From positions 81,479 through 145,478 of the forward strand of contig JACRDT010000034.1 in assembly GCA_016212795.1 (NCBI GenBank): a DNA stretch of 64,000 nucleotides. The letters are read 5' to 3'. Below are positions 15,958-23,711 of the stretch, one piece after another. The translations under genes were made by a program, and so were the position numbers. Origin of the DNA: Elusimicrobiota bacterium (lineage in GTDB: Bacteria; Elusimicrobiota; Elusimicrobia; UBA1565; UBA9628). A model generated the notes under the pieces. The model was given only the letters and a program-made list of their open reading frames with translations, ran no database searches and had not been told where the DNA came from. Numbering within the stretch: position 1 is the first letter of the stretch; each line of letters starts with the position of its first letter.

Positions 15958-16871
15958 TTGTCTCCCCCCTCGACGTATTTCCCGATGATGAACCTCAGCT
16001 TCTGCACGGTCCTCTTGTCCATCGCGTTCGGGTCGGTGAACAGGGCGCCCTCCATGGCCTTGGCGCAGGCGCAGTCGCGCGGGAGGGCGGCCAGCCTGGG
16101 GATGGCCGCCTCCAGCATCCGGAGGGCGTTGGCGATGTTGGCGGAGAGGTTCTCGACAACCTTGGAGGTCGAGACCTCCTCCCCGGGCTTCCAGCAGTCG
16201 TAGTCGGTGATCATGGTCGCGCTCGTGTAGCAGATCTCCGCTTCGCGGGCGAGCTTGGCCTCGGGGAGCGCCGTCATGCCGATGACCGAGTAGCCCATCC
16301 GCCGGTGGAACTCCGACTCGGCCAGGGTCGAGAAGAGGGGGCCTTCCATGCAGGCGTAGGTGCCGCCCCGGTGGGCGGTGATCCCGAGGCTCTTGGCCGC
16401 CTCGTAGAGGAGGTCGGTCTGCCCGGGGCAGAAGGGCTGGGCGAACGCCGCGTGGGCGACGACCCCCCCGCCGAAGAAGGTGGCCCGGCGGTGCTTGGTC
16501 TCGTCGACGATCTGGTCCGGGAAGAAGAAGTGCCTCGGCGCGATCTCCTCCTTGAGGGAGCCCACGGCGCCGAGCCCCACGATGCGTTCGACGCCCAGGG
16601 TCTTGAGGGCGTAGATGTTGGCCCGGGAGTTGACCTCCGTGGGCAGCAGCACGTGGCCCTTGCCGTGGCGGGGGAGGAAGGCGCAGCGCACGCCGTCGAG
16701 GTCGCCGAGGAGGATGGGCCCCGAATGCTTCCCGAAGGGCGTCTTCAGGCTCAGCTCCCGGCGGCCGGACAGGCGGTCCCAGGCGTAGAAGCCGCTGCCG
16801 CCGATGACGGCTATTCGCAAGCCTCCCCCGCGGGGAGGCGCGCAGTTGTGGGGGTGAGAGGTCGTTTTCAT
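15954..16871 (-). CDS. mtnP: S-methyl-5'-thioadenosine phosphorylase
   Basis: 305 residues. The PNP-family pattern is clear: IAVIGGSGFYAW, FLPRHGKGH, PTEVNSRANIYALK, VGLGAVGSLKEEI, TYACMEGPLFST and VIGMTALPEAKLAREAEICY. It splits methylthioadenosine with phosphate for methionine and purine salvage. The first 17 residues (MKTTSHPHNCAPPRGGG) come from a family A repeat fused in frame; a TTG at 16820, at the point where conserved sequence starts, is an alternative start but has poor ribosome-binding-site spacing. It overlaps cdd. Confidence 0.92.
   Translation of the reverse strand: MKTTSHPHNCAPPRGGGLRIAVIGGSGFYAWDRLSGRRELSLKTPFGKHSGPILLGDLDGVRCAFLPRHGKGHVLLPTEVNSRANIYALKTLGVERIVGLGAVGSLKEEIAPRHFFFPDQIVDETKHRRATFFGGGVVAHAAFAQPFCPGQTDLLYEAAKSLGITAHRGGTYACMEGPLFSTLAESEFHRRMGYSVIGMTALPEAKLAREAEICYTSATMITDYDCWKPGEEVSTSKVVENLSANIANALRMLEAAIPRLAALPRDCACAKAMEGALFTDPNAMDKRTVQKLRFIIGKYVEGGDK
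16821..16871 (-). repeat. Family A variant forming the mtnP N-terminus
   Basis: On the minus strand ATGAAAACGACC, then CACCCCCACAACTG, then the hairpin GCCTCCCC/GGGGGAGGC. This is the tail-first order of family A with a diverged tail. Here the mini-ORF has no stop and runs into mtnP. Confidence 0.65.
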
Positions 16872-16885
16872 GCAGTATCTCCTTC

Positions 16886-17269
16886 CTAAGGCACGTATCC
16901 TCCCAGGGGCAGGAGCTCCTTGATGAGCTCGTCGAGTTGCGGCAGCGGGATGGGCTTGTGGATGAAGCGGGTCTTGGGGTCGTTGGGGAGCAGGGGCTTG
17001 AGCTTCTCGTACGGGTGGGCGGAGATGAAGATGATGGGGATGCCCGCCGTCTTCGGGTCGTTCTGGAGCACCTTGTAGGCGGCCGAGCCGTAGGCCCCTG
17101 GCATCTGGATGTCCGTGATGATGAGGTGCGGCTTGTGCTCCGCCGCCTTCTGGGCGAGCTGGTAGCCGTCGTTGACCACGAGCACCCGGTGGTTCTTCGA
17201 CCGGAGGTAGTCGCCGAGCAGCTCCGTGATGTCCGGGTTGTCGTCGGCGAGCAGGATCTGCGCGATCAT
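16886..17269 (-). CDS. Single-domain response regulator (CheY-like receiver)
   Basis: 127 residues, a receiver domain only. Acidic pair ADDN near residue 9, phospho-acceptor Asp in LIITDIQMPG (about 53), Thr/Ser in IIFISAHP, and Lys in FIHKPIPL. Start chosen at MIAQILLADD; the open frame upstream is repeat-derived. Its ATG overlaps the stop of a family A mini-ORF (ATGA), and that mini-ORF in turn overlaps the glyA stop (TGATG). The cognate kinase is unknown; the kinase at 25256 is unlinked. Confidence 0.88.
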   Translation of the reverse strand: MIAQILLADDNPDITELLGDYLRSKNHRVLVVNDGYQLAQKAAEHKPHLIITDIQMPGAYGSAAYKVLQNDPKTAGIPIIFISAHPYEKLKPLLPNDPKTRFIHKPIPLPQLDELIKELLPLGGYVP

Positions 17270-17325
17270 ATCACTTGCCTCCCCCAGGGGGAGGCAAGTA
17301 GTCGTGGGGGCCAATGCCGTTTCAT
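17266..17325 (-). CDS. Candidate leader mini-ORF between glyA and the response regulator
   Basis: 19 codons, [19 protein letters not shown]. The ATG overlaps the glyA stop as TGATG, with GGAGGGGAGA just upstream. The TGA (17268-17266) overlaps the response-regulator ATG as ATGA. The 3' hairpin arm contains GGGGGAGG, 8 nt before the response-regulator start. The frame lies wholly in a family A repeat. Translation is inferred. Confidence 0.45.
   Translation of the reverse strand: MKRHWPPRLLASPWGRQVI
17271..17325 (-). repeat. Family A repeat, tail-first copy before the response regulator
   Basis: On the minus strand ATGAAACGGCAT, TGGCCCCCACGACTA, then hairpin CTTGCCTCCCC...GGGGGAGGCAAG and GTGAT, followed directly by ATG. 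The stem here is CTTGCCTCCCCC/GGGGGAGGCAAG rather than the C7/G7 form, with compensating changes in both arms. Confidence 0.8.
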
Positions 17326-18593
17326 CAGTCTCTCCCCTCCATCCTCTTGACCCTCGCCGGGTAGATCGGGAACCGCCGGCACAGCGCCTTGACCTTGGCC
17401 TTGATCGCCTTAAGAAGCTTCTCGTCGTTTTTGGCCGCGATCGCGTCGTCGATCCACTGCGCGATCTTGTCCATCTCCTTGAGGCCCATGCCCCGGGTCG
17501 TGACCGCTGGCGTGCCGAGGCGGATGCCGGAGCCGACGAAGGGTTTCTGGGGGTCGAACGGGATGGTGTTCTTGTTGACGGTGATGCCCGCCTTGTCGAG
17601 GGAGGCCTCCGCTTCCTTGCCGGTCGTGTTCTTGGGCCGCAGGTCCGCCGAGAAGAGGTGGCAGTCCGTGCCCCCGGCGACGATGCGGAAGCCCAGGCCC
17701 GCCATGGCCGAGGCCAGCCGCCGGGCGTTGGCCAGGACGCCGGCCTGGTAGTCCTTGAAGTCCGGCCGGAGCGCCTCGCCGAGGCAGACGGCCTTGGCGG
17801 CGACGACGTGCATCAGGGGGCCGCCCTGGTTGCCCGGGAAGTTCATGGAGTTGAGGGCCTTGCCGTAGGCCGCCTTGCCCACGATGAGGCCGCCGCGCGG
17901 GCCGCGCAGGGTCTTGTGGGTGGTCGTGGTGACGACGTCGGCGTGCGGCACCGGGGAGGGGTAGAGGCCCGCCGCGATGAGCCCCGCGTAGTGCGCCATG
18001 TCCACGACCAGGAACGCCTTCCAGGCGTCGGCCATCCTCTTGAACCGCGCCCAGTCGAACACGCGCGAGTAGTTGGAGGCTCCGGCCATGATGAGCTTGG
18101 GCCGGTGCTGCTCCACGAGCTTCTCGGCCTCGTCGTAGTCGAGGAGCTCGGTCTCGGGGCTCACGTTCATGGTGAGGATGTTGAAGTAGCGGCCGGAGAA
18201 GTTGAGGGGGTGGCCGTGCGAGAGGTGCCCGCCGTGGGACAGGTTGAGGCCGAGGATGGAGTCCCCCGGCTTGATGAGCGCGAGGTAGGCGGTGATGTTG
18301 GCCGTGGTCCCTGAGTGGGGCTGGACGTTGGCGAACTCGGCGCCGAAGAGCGTCTTGGCGCGCTCGATGGCGACCTGCTCGGCGGCGTCCACGAACTCGC
18401 AGCCGCCGTAGTAGCGCTTGCCGGGGTAGCCCTCGGCGTACTTGTTGGTCAGCACCGAGCCCTGCGCCTCGAGGACCGCCTCGGAGACGTAGTTCTCGGA
18501 GGCGATGAGCTCGAGGTTGTCGGCCTGCCGGAGCGTCTCGCCGGCGATGGCGCGGTGGATCTCCGGGTCCCTGCTCTTGAGGTTCATGCTCAT
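17325..18593 (-). CDS. glyA: Serine hydroxymethyltransferase
   Basis: 422 residues, typical. Motifs: [56 protein letters not shown], the PLP-lysine segment [18 protein letters not shown], and the C-terminal [12 protein letters not shown]. It interconverts serine and glycine, loading tetrahydrofolate. Start at [10 protein letters not shown], overlapping the upstream stop by 4 nt. Its own stop overlaps a repeat-encoded mini-ORF. Confidence 0.96.
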   Translation of the reverse strand: MSMNLKSRDPEIHRAIAGETLRQADNLELIASENYVSEAVLEAQGSVLTNKYAEGYPGKRYYGGCEFVDAAEQVAIERAKTLFGAEFANVQPHSGTTANITAYLALIKPGDSILGLNLSHGGHLSHGHPLNFSGRYFNILTMNVSPETELLDYDEAEKLVEQHRPKLIMAGASNYSRVFDWARFKRMADAWKAFLVVDMAHYAGLIAAGLYPSPVPHADVVTTTTHKTLRGPRGGLIVGKAAYGKALNSMNFPGNQGGPLMHVVAAKAVCLGEALRPDFKDYQAGVLANARRLASAMAGLGFRIVAGGTDCHLFSADLRPKNTTGKEAEASLDKAGITVNKNTIPFDPQKPFVGSGIRLGTPAVTTRGMGLKEMDKIAQWIDDAIAAKNDEKLLKAIKAKVKALCRRFPIYPARVKRMEGRD

Positions 18594-19696
18594 AGTCGTG
18601 ATCGCTCCAGCACGGCTTGGACGGCCTTGGCCAGCTTGTCGCGGCAGGCCGCGTAGACCCCCTCGGCCTGGCCGATGGGGTCCTCGACGTTCGGCTCGGC
18701 GAGGTCGGCGTAGCGGCCGAGGACGTGCACCTTCCCGCCGTACTCCGGGTACCGATCGATGACGTCCTCCAGGTGCTCGTCGGTCATGGCCAGCGCCATG
18801 TCCGCCCAGCGCAGCAGCTCCCTGCTGACCAGCTGGGGCACGTGGTCGAAACGGGCGATCCCGACGCCCCCGAGGACGGCGTAGACCTCCTTGGGAACCT
18901 CGAAGTACCGCTCCGCGGCCACCCCGCAGGAGCGCGACTCGAGGCTCAGCGAGCGGTCGTCCGAGAGCTTGGCGAGCAGCTTCTCCGCCATGAGGCTGCG
19001 GCAGGTGTTGCCCGTGCAGATGAAGAGGAAGCGCTTCGGGGGGGTGGTCGGCGGCGGCCCATGGACCTTGCTCAGGACGGCGCGGATTTCGTCGGAGCCG
19101 ATGGCGCCCTCCCGGAGGATGCGGACCGGGTCCTGGGAGGCGTCGACCACGGTGGACTCCTTGCCCGGGACCCGCCCCGCGTCGATGATGACGTCGACCA
19201 GGTCGCCGAAGTGCTTGACGACGTCCGCGCCGTCGCGCAGCGCCGGCGCGCCGGAGGGGTTGGCGCTCGTCGATGCCCAGGGCACGCCCGAATCCTCGAG
19301 GCACCTCAGGATGACGGGGTGGGACGGGACCCTGACGGCCACGGTGGCGTGCCCTGGGAACGACAGGACCTCGCCTTCCTTGGTCGGTTTGAGCGCCAGG
19401 GTCAGCGCCCCCGGCCACCACCGCTCGGCTAGCGCGGCGGCCGCGGGCGTCCATTGGATCCAGCGGCCGGCGGCCTGAGCGGAGGCGACCAGGATGGGCA
19501 GGGGCTTGCGGCCGTCGCGGCCCTTGATCTCGTAGATCTTGTGCGCGACGGCCTTGACCAGGCCGGTGGAGCCCAGGCCGTAGACGGTGTCCGTCGGGAA
19601 GGCCACGACCTTGCAGGAGCGGACCGCGTCGGACACGAGCCGGACGGCGTCGTCGGGGATGGGGGCGCCCGCCTCGAGCCTGATGACCCGGGTCAT
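18590..19696 (-). CDS. TsaC/Sua5-type synthase fused to low-molecular-weight phosphatase
   Basis: 368 residues in two domains. Residues about 1-205 are a YrdC/Sua5 domain ([38 protein letters not shown]) that makes threonylcarbamoyl-AMP for the tRNA t6A modification. Residues about 225-368 are a low-molecular-weight tyrosine phosphatase-like domain with the CX5R loop in [14 protein letters not shown] and a conserved-looking C-terminal DPIGQ segment (the usual acid is in DP). A short linker joins them. Start at [10 protein letters not shown], overlapping rsmI (ATGA). The phosphatase substrate is unknown; arginine or tyrosine phosphate are the family options. Confidence 0.9.
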   Translation of the reverse strand: MTRVIRLEAGAPIPDDAVRLVSDAVRSCKVVAFPTDTVYGLGSTGLVKAVAHKIYEIKGRDGRKPLPILVASAQAAGRWIQWTPAAAALAERWWPGALTLALKPTKEGEVLSFPGHATVAVRVPSHPVILRCLEDSGVPWASTSANPSGAPALRDGADVVKHFGDLVDVIIDAGRVPGKESTVVDASQDPVRILREGAIGSDEIRAVLSKVHGPPPTTPPKRFLFICTGNTCRSLMAEKLLAKLSDDRSLSLESRSCGVAAERYFEVPKEVYAVLGGVGIARFDHVPQLVSRELLRWADMALAMTDEHLEDVIDRYPEYGGKVHVLGRYADLAEPNVEDPIGQAEGVYAACRDKLAKAVQAVLERSRL

Positions 19697-20430
19697 GGCC
19701 TCTTGTCCTCCTGGCGGCAAAGGGCCGCCGTCCCCGAAGGCGCCCGATGTTCTTCACTCGCCGGAGGGGGCTGGTGGAACAGGAGCACGAACTCGCCCAG
19801 GAGCTCCGGCCGCGCCCCGAGGAGGGAGCGCGCCTCGGCCACGGTGCCCCGGAGCCACTCTTCGTGGACCTTGGTGAGCTCGCGGGCCACGCACGCGCGG
19901 CACCCGGCCCCGAGCGCCGCCTCGGCGTCGGCCAGCGTCGCGAGGACCCTGTAGGGGGATTCGTAGACCACGATGGTCTTGCCCAGGGCCGCCGCCGAGC
20001 CGAGCGCCCGGACCCGCTTGGAGGACGTGCGCGGCAGGAAGCCCAGGAAGACGAAGGAGTCGGCCGGGAACCCCGAGCCCGCCAGGGCGGTCGTCACGGC
20101 GCTGGCGCCCGGCAGCGCGGTCACGGCGACGCCCGAGTCCCGGGCCATGGCCGCGATCCTGCGCCCGGGGTCGGACACGCACGGCGTCCCGCTGTCGGAC
20201 ACGACGGCGATGTCCTCGCCGTCATGGAGCCGGGTGAGGACGGCCTGCCGGGAGCGCTCGTCGTGCTCGTTGTAGCGCAGGAGGGGGGTGGAGATGCCGA
20301 AGTGGGAGAAGAGCTTGCGGGTGCGCCGGGTGTCCTCGCAGAAGACCGCGGCCGACCCTCTCAAGGCCTTCAGCGAGCGTTCGGTCATGTCCTCGAGGTT
20401 GCCGATCGGCGTGGGGACGAGGTACAGCAT
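19693..20430 (-). CDS. rsmI: 16S rRNA (cytidine1402-2'-O)-methyltransferase
   Basis: 245 residues. RsmI/tetrapyrrole methylase fold: [83 protein letters not shown] and [12 protein letters not shown]. It methylates C1402 of 16S rRNA with SAM. The C-terminal 20 residues ([17 protein letters not shown]...) come from a family C repeat that also supplies the approach to the stop. Confidence 0.93.
   Translation of the reverse strand: MLYLVPTPIGNLEDMTERSLKALRGSAAVFCEDTRRTRKLFSHFGISTPLLRYNEHDERSRQAVLTRLHDGEDIAVVSDSGTPCVSDPGRRIAAMARDSGVAVTALPGASAVTTALAGSGFPADSFVFLGFLPRTSSKRVRALGSAAALGKTIVVYESPYRVLATLADAEAALGAGCRACVARELTKVHEEWLRGTVAEARSLLGARPELLGEFVLLFHQPPPASEEHRAPSGTAALCRQEDKRP
19724..19766 (-). repeat. 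Family C palindromic repeat in the rsmI 3' end
   Basis: GCCGCCGTCCCCGAAGGCGC, then CCGATGTTCTTCACTCGCCGG. It matches the 36033 copy and adds about 18 codons after the conserved domain of RsmI. Confidence 0.65.
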
Positions 20431-20435
20431 CGGCG

Positions 20436-21677
20436 CTAGCCCACGGCCGCTTGCTTGTCCCGGTGCTCCGTCTCCTCGATCCTGAGGAAGACGTCCACGA
20501 CATGGGGGTCGAACTGGGTGCCGGCCGCGCGGCGCATCTCCGACGCGGCCTTCTCGCGGCCCAACGCCTTGCGGTAGGGCCGGTCCGAGGTCATCGCGTC
20601 CCAGGCGTCGATGACCGCCACGATCCTGGCGCCGAGCGGGATCTCCTCGCCCTTGAGGCCCTCCGGGTAGCCCTGGCCGTTGAACCATTCCTGGTGGTAG
20701 AGGACCATCTGCGCCACGGGCCCGAGGAACTTCACCGGGGCCAGGATCTGGTGGCCGATGGTCGGGTGGCGCTTCATCACCTCGTATTCCTCGGCGGTGA
20801 GCTTGCCGGGCTTGAGCAGGATGGACTCGTCGATGCCGATCTTGCCGATGTCGTGCAGGAGCGCGGCGTACTCGACGTAGCGCACCATGGGGTCGGGGAG
20901 CCGGACCTCCTGGGCGAGCCGTCGGGCCCGCAGGCGCGCCCGGTCGGAGTGCTCCTTGGTGTAGGCGTCCTTGGTGTCCACGGCGCGCGCGAGGGTCTGG
21001 ACCATCTCCATGTAGAAGGTCTGCAGGTTGTCGACGAGCTGGAAGTTGTGCAGGATACAGGTCGCCGAGGCGGCCAGGACCGTGAGGAACTTGACGTTGC
21101 AGTCGCTGAACGGCTCGGCCGAGCCGATGCCGTGCAGGGTGATGACGCCCACGGGCCTGGTCTTGATGATGAGGGGGACGCACACGAGCGGCCCGGGGAC
21201 GTCGTCGCCCATCTTGACGTAGCGCGGGTCCTTGGAAGGGTCCGTCACGGAGATGACCTGCCCGGTCTCGAAGCTCTTGCCGGCGAGGCCTTCGCCGGGC
21301 TTCAGGGTGAACGCCTCCGCGACGGAGGAGGGGAGCCCCCTGGCGGCGATGATGCCGAGGGTCGCGGTCCTCTCGTTGATGAGCATCAGCGAGGCCCGCT
21401 GGGCGCCCATGAAGCGGCAGGCGCCCTCCAAGACGGCCTCGGCGAAATCCTCGCGGGAGACCGAGTCGGCGTGGGAGATGTTGTGCTCCTGGAGGGCCAG
21501 CATGATCGTGAGGAACTCGTCGAGCCTGTCCCAGCCCTGGGGCTGGTTGCACGGGGGGCAGGTGCGCTCCTCGGGCCGCGCTCGCACCTCATAGAGACGC
21601 TGGAGGGCGAGCCCCAGCGCGACGACCAGCGCCACGCAGAGGATGACGAGGACCCAGAAGACCCAAGGCGAAGCCAT
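20436..21677 (-). CDS. GAF and HD-GYP domain signalling protein
   Basis: 413 residues: one N-terminal membrane helix (MASPWVFWVLVILCVALVVA), a Cys pair (CPPCNQ), a GAF domain (about 75-225), and an HD-GYP domain with HD in ALLHDIGKIG, HP in MKRHPTIGH, YHQEWFNGQGYPEGLKGEEI (a GYP-type loop) and DAWDAMTSDRPYR. HD-GYP enzymes hydrolyse cyclic di-GMP. Start at ATG 21677, seven nt after a -10 box; the longer frame would start in the divergent promoter. It is the first gene of the eleven-gene minus-strand operon. Confidence 0.88.
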   Translation of the reverse strand: MASPWVFWVLVILCVALVVALGLALQRLYEVRARPEERTCPPCNQPQGWDRLDEFLTIMLALQEHNISHADSVSREDFAEAVLEGACRFMGAQRASLMLINERTATLGIIAARGLPSSVAEAFTLKPGEGLAGKSFETGQVISVTDPSKDPRYVKMGDDVPGPLVCVPLIIKTRPVGVITLHGIGSAEPFSDCNVKFLTVLAASATCILHNFQLVDNLQTFYMEMVQTLARAVDTKDAYTKEHSDRARLRARRLAQEVRLPDPMVRYVEYAALLHDIGKIGIDESILLKPGKLTAEEYEVMKRHPTIGHQILAPVKFLGPVAQMVLYHQEWFNGQGYPEGLKGEEIPLGARIVAVIDAWDAMTSDRPYRKALGREKAASEMRRAAGTQFDPHVVDVFLRIEETEHRDKQAAVG

Positions 21678-21684
21678 GACACCA

Positions 21685-21713
21685 AGACTAGCAAATCCCG
21701 TAGGCGACGCCAA
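21685..21713 (-). promoter_or_regulatory. Promoter of the rfaE2-HD-GYP operon
   Basis: On the minus strand TTGGCG (21713-21708), a 17-bp spacer and TAGTCT (21690-21685). Seven nt separate the -10 from the ATG at 21677, implying a leaderless or nearly leaderless message. Confidence 0.6.
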
Positions 21714-21736
21714 GATAGCTCGGGGTTTTCGGTTCA

Positions 21737-21765
21737 TTGTGTCAGACACCCAATATTGCTACCAT
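21737..21765 (+). promoter_or_regulatory. Promoter of the RAYT-like gene with palindrome
   Basis: TTGTGT (21737-21742), a 17-bp spacer, TACCAT (21760-21765), then 6 nt to the ATG at 21772. The -35 region overlaps the palindrome GTGTCAGACAC (21739-21749), a motif I recall from near other REP-associated transposase genes. It could be an autoregulatory site. Confidence 0.5.
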
Positions 21766-21771
21766 CTCTCC

Positions 21772-22656
21772 ATGGGCCGACCCAAGAGGATACAGTTCGC
21801 CGGGGCCTGCTATTTCATCGAGCTGCGCGGGAACAACCGGCAGGACATCTTCCTCTCGAACCAGGACCGCCGGCATTTCCTCAACCTGCTGCGGGCCTAC
21901 CGGGAGCGCTACGACTTCACGGTGTACGCCTACTGCCTGATGCCAGGCTACCTGCAGCTGCTGATGGAGACCGCCCAGCCCAACCTCGCGCGCTTCATGC
22001 AGGGTTTCAACACGGTCTACACGAAGTACTTCAACGGCCAGCACAACACCAGCGGCCACGTGTTCCAAGGGCGCTACAAGGCGTACGTCGTGGACAAGGA
22101 GAACTGCCTCCTGGACATGGCGACGCACATCCATCTCGAGTGCCTCCGGGGGGGGCTCAGGGACAAGCCCTGGCGCTACCAATGGTCGAGCTGCTCGGCC
22201 TACGTCGAGGCCGAGTCCGCCGAGCCCATGGTCGTCTCCGGGCCGGTGCTCAAACGCCTCGGTAAGAGCCGCTTCAAGCAGTCGGTGCGCTACCTCCACA
22301 CCATCAAGGAGCAGATGAAGACCGCCGCGCGCTCGATGTTCCCCCTGGTGCGGGGGGTCTACATCGGCGACGAGGCTTTCGCGGCCAGGGTGGAAAGCCA
22401 GGTGGGCAAGCCCGAGGCCCCGCTGCCCCCCGCGGGGGACGTCATGGAGATCGTCGCGGCCACCGCGGCCCGGCACGGCATCAATAAGGAAACGATCATG
22501 GGCCGCGGCCAGTGGCGCGAGGTGGCGCGGGCCCGGCGCGAGGCCATGCACCGGCTATGGAAAGAGGCTCGCATGGGCGTGACCGAGATCGCGCGCCTCT
22601 TCAGCCGGACGGCGAGCGCCGTCAGCCAGGCCATCAGGCTCATCGAGCAAAGGTAA
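21772..22656 (+). CDS. RAYT-like (REP-associated, Y1/IS200-type) transposase, active site lost
   Basis: 294 residues. The Y1 fold is clear: ACYFIELRGNNRQDIFLSNQ, ARFMQGFNTVYTKYFN, GHVFQGRYKAYVVD. A C-terminal DnaA-like helix-turn-helix follows (about 225-294, GVTEIARLFSRTASAVSQAI). The family HUH motif (as in LMPNHVHLL) reads LMPGYLQLL, so both metal-binding histidines are replaced (Y60, Q62). The tyrosines of the usual YLLELSRYIHLNP-type helix are C112 and H119. DNA binding is probably kept and nicking lost. A family A repeat starts 2 nt after the stop, as expected for RAYT-REP pairs. Confidence 0.8.
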   Translation: MGRPKRIQFAGACYFIELRGNNRQDIFLSNQDRRHFLNLLRAYRERYDFTVYAYCLMPGYLQLLMETAQPNLARFMQGFNTVYTKYFNGQHNTSGHVFQGRYKAYVVDKENCLLDMATHIHLECLRGGLRDKPWRYQWSSCSAYVEAESAEPMVVSGPVLKRLGKSRFKQSVRYLHTIKEQMKTAARSMFPLVRGVYIGDEAFAARVESQVGKPEAPLPPAGDVMEIVAATAARHGINKETIMGRGQWREVARARREAMHRLWKEARMGVTEIARLFSRTASAVSQAIRLIEQR

Positions 22657-22657
22657 T

Positions 22658-22696
22658 CACTCGCCCCCCCCGCGGGGGGGCGAGTAGCGGGGGGGC
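22658..22696 (+). repeat. Family A repeat beside the RAYT-like gene
   Basis: ATCACTCGCCCCCCCC-GC-GGGGGGGCGAG, then TAGCGGGGGGGC. It fills the gap between the RAYT stop and the stop of the converging C39-like lipoprotein gene. The CCGTTTCAT tail is missing. Confidence 0.85.
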
Positions 22697-23428
22697 TTAT
22701 AGCAGCGCCCACACCACGATGCCGACAGCGACCAGCATCGCTACCATGGCCTTCTTCCAAGTCCACGCGATGCCGCTGTCGCCAGGCTTCGTCGAAGGCG
22801 TGTCCTTGCAGCGGAAGACGCACTCGTCCTTGCGGGCCACGCCGCATTCCCTCAAGCACTCGGAATCCGCCGCGGCCTGCTCGAGCAGCGCGGGCGCGGC
22901 GACGGCGGCGGACGCTACGCCCTGCGCGGCGCGGGCCGGCACGGCCGTGAGGGTGAAGCGGCCCGCTCCCTCCCAGGCCGCGGCGAAATCCGCGGCGCGC
23001 ATGGCGGCCCGGCCGCCGGGGCCGCCCGCGAGGCGGACGGCCCCGGCCTCCTCGTCGCAGCCCGTGACCACGGCGTAGTGGCCGCGCCCCGCGTCCCTCA
23101 GCATGACGACGACCGGCCGGTCGGGCGACGCGCGCCGGCAGAGGCCCTCCGGCCCCTGGTCGAGCGTGCCCTCGAAGACTTCCACGGAGAACCCCGCCGC
23201 TTCGAGCGCGTCGCGCAGCGTCGAGCCGCGGACCGCGCCCAGGGAGGCCGCCTCGTCGACGAGCCTGTCTCGCGCGGCCCCGAGGCCGACGCCGTGGACG
23301 GCCGCGAGGTGGTCGGCCGCGTCGAGGCCGCAGGTGTTGGTGATGGGCGCTCGGCTCCCGGCCTCGCCCCGGCGTTGCGGCGCCGAGCACCCGAGGAGGA
23401 GGAACGACGCGGCCAGCGCCGCAGTCAC
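22697..23428 (-). CDS. C39-like peptidase-domain lipoprotein with C-terminal anchor
   Basis: 243 residues from GTG 23428: signal with lipobox FLLLGC (Cys14), then a C39/papain-like domain with NTCGLDAADHLA (Cys), GRGHYAVVTG (His) and a following strand. The usual Asp is not obvious (RLAGGPGG). A Cys-rich segment (CLRECGVARKDECVFRCKD) and a C-terminal membrane helix (VAMLVAVGIVVWALL) end the protein. It could be a bacteriocin-type leader peptidase or a dead homologue. The start lies in a family A right arm; an in-frame GTG at 23479 adds a basic n-region and overlaps a mini-ORF stop, so it is a real alternative. Confidence 0.65.
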   Translation of the reverse strand: MTAALAASFLLLGCSAPQRRGEAGSRAPITNTCGLDAADHLAAVHGVGLGAARDRLVDEAASLGAVRGSTLRDALEAAGFSVEVFEGTLDQGPEGLCRRASPDRPVVVMLRDAGRGHYAVVTGCDEEAGAVRLAGGPGGRAAMRAADFAAAWEGAGRFTLTAVPARAAQGVASAAVAAPALLEQAAADSECLRECGVARKDECVFRCKDTPSTKPGDSGIAWTWKKAMVAMLVAVGIVVWALL

Positions 23429-23529
23429 TCGCCCCCCCCGCGGGGGGGCGAGTAGCAGGGGGGCAGATGCCGCAATCACTCGCCCCCCCCACGGGGGGGC
23501 GAGTAGCGGGGGGGCAGATTCCGTTTCAT
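23426..23529 (-). repeat. Two tandem family A repeats, tail-first, before the C39-like gene
   Basis: The upstream copy (23476-23529) has the full tail ATGAAACGGAATCTG and the hairpin. The second (23426-23475) keeps only part of the tail (GCGGCATCTG). Each ends GGGGCGAGTGA, and both GTGs are in the same frame as the lipoprotein. Confidence 0.85.
23476..23529 (-). CDS. Candidate leader mini-ORF before the C39-like gene
   Basis: 17 codons, MKRNLPPRYSPPRGGGE. Its TGA (23478-23476) overlaps GTG 23479, an in-frame upstream start of the lipoprotein. No strong Shine-Dalgarno is visible before its own ATG. Confidence 0.35.
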   Translation of the reverse strand: MKRNLPPRYSPPRGGGE

Positions 23530-23612
23530 CAGTCCGGCCCCCACGGGTGGGCGGGCGGTTGCCATCTGTCCCATTATAGTAAACGCAGGCTGCGCAATGC
23601 CCGCGCATCCTT

Positions 23613-23634
23613 GCAGGGACCACTTGGTCCCTGC
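23613..23634 (+). promoter_or_regulatory. Hairpin in the leader of a secreted-protein gene
   Basis: GCAGGGACCA, loop CT, TGGTCCCTGC: a 10-bp perfect stem 77 nt before the GTG start. Downstream come ATGGGCCCAT and CTAGACCCATGTGGGCC. A TATAGT at 23575 could start a transcript carrying this leader, while TACCGT (23700-23705), exactly 6 nt before the start, could give a leaderless one. Confidence 0.4.
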
Positions 23635-23711
23635 GATATGGGCCCATTGTCCCGTTGGGATTGCCCTCTAGACCCATGTGGGCCTTTCGGCCAAGATGAT
23701 ACCGTAAGGCC

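Noticed and set aside
23426..23529. Possible CRISPR array
   Set aside because: Only two tandem units, no unique spacers, and the unit is a family A palindrome found singly elsewhere.
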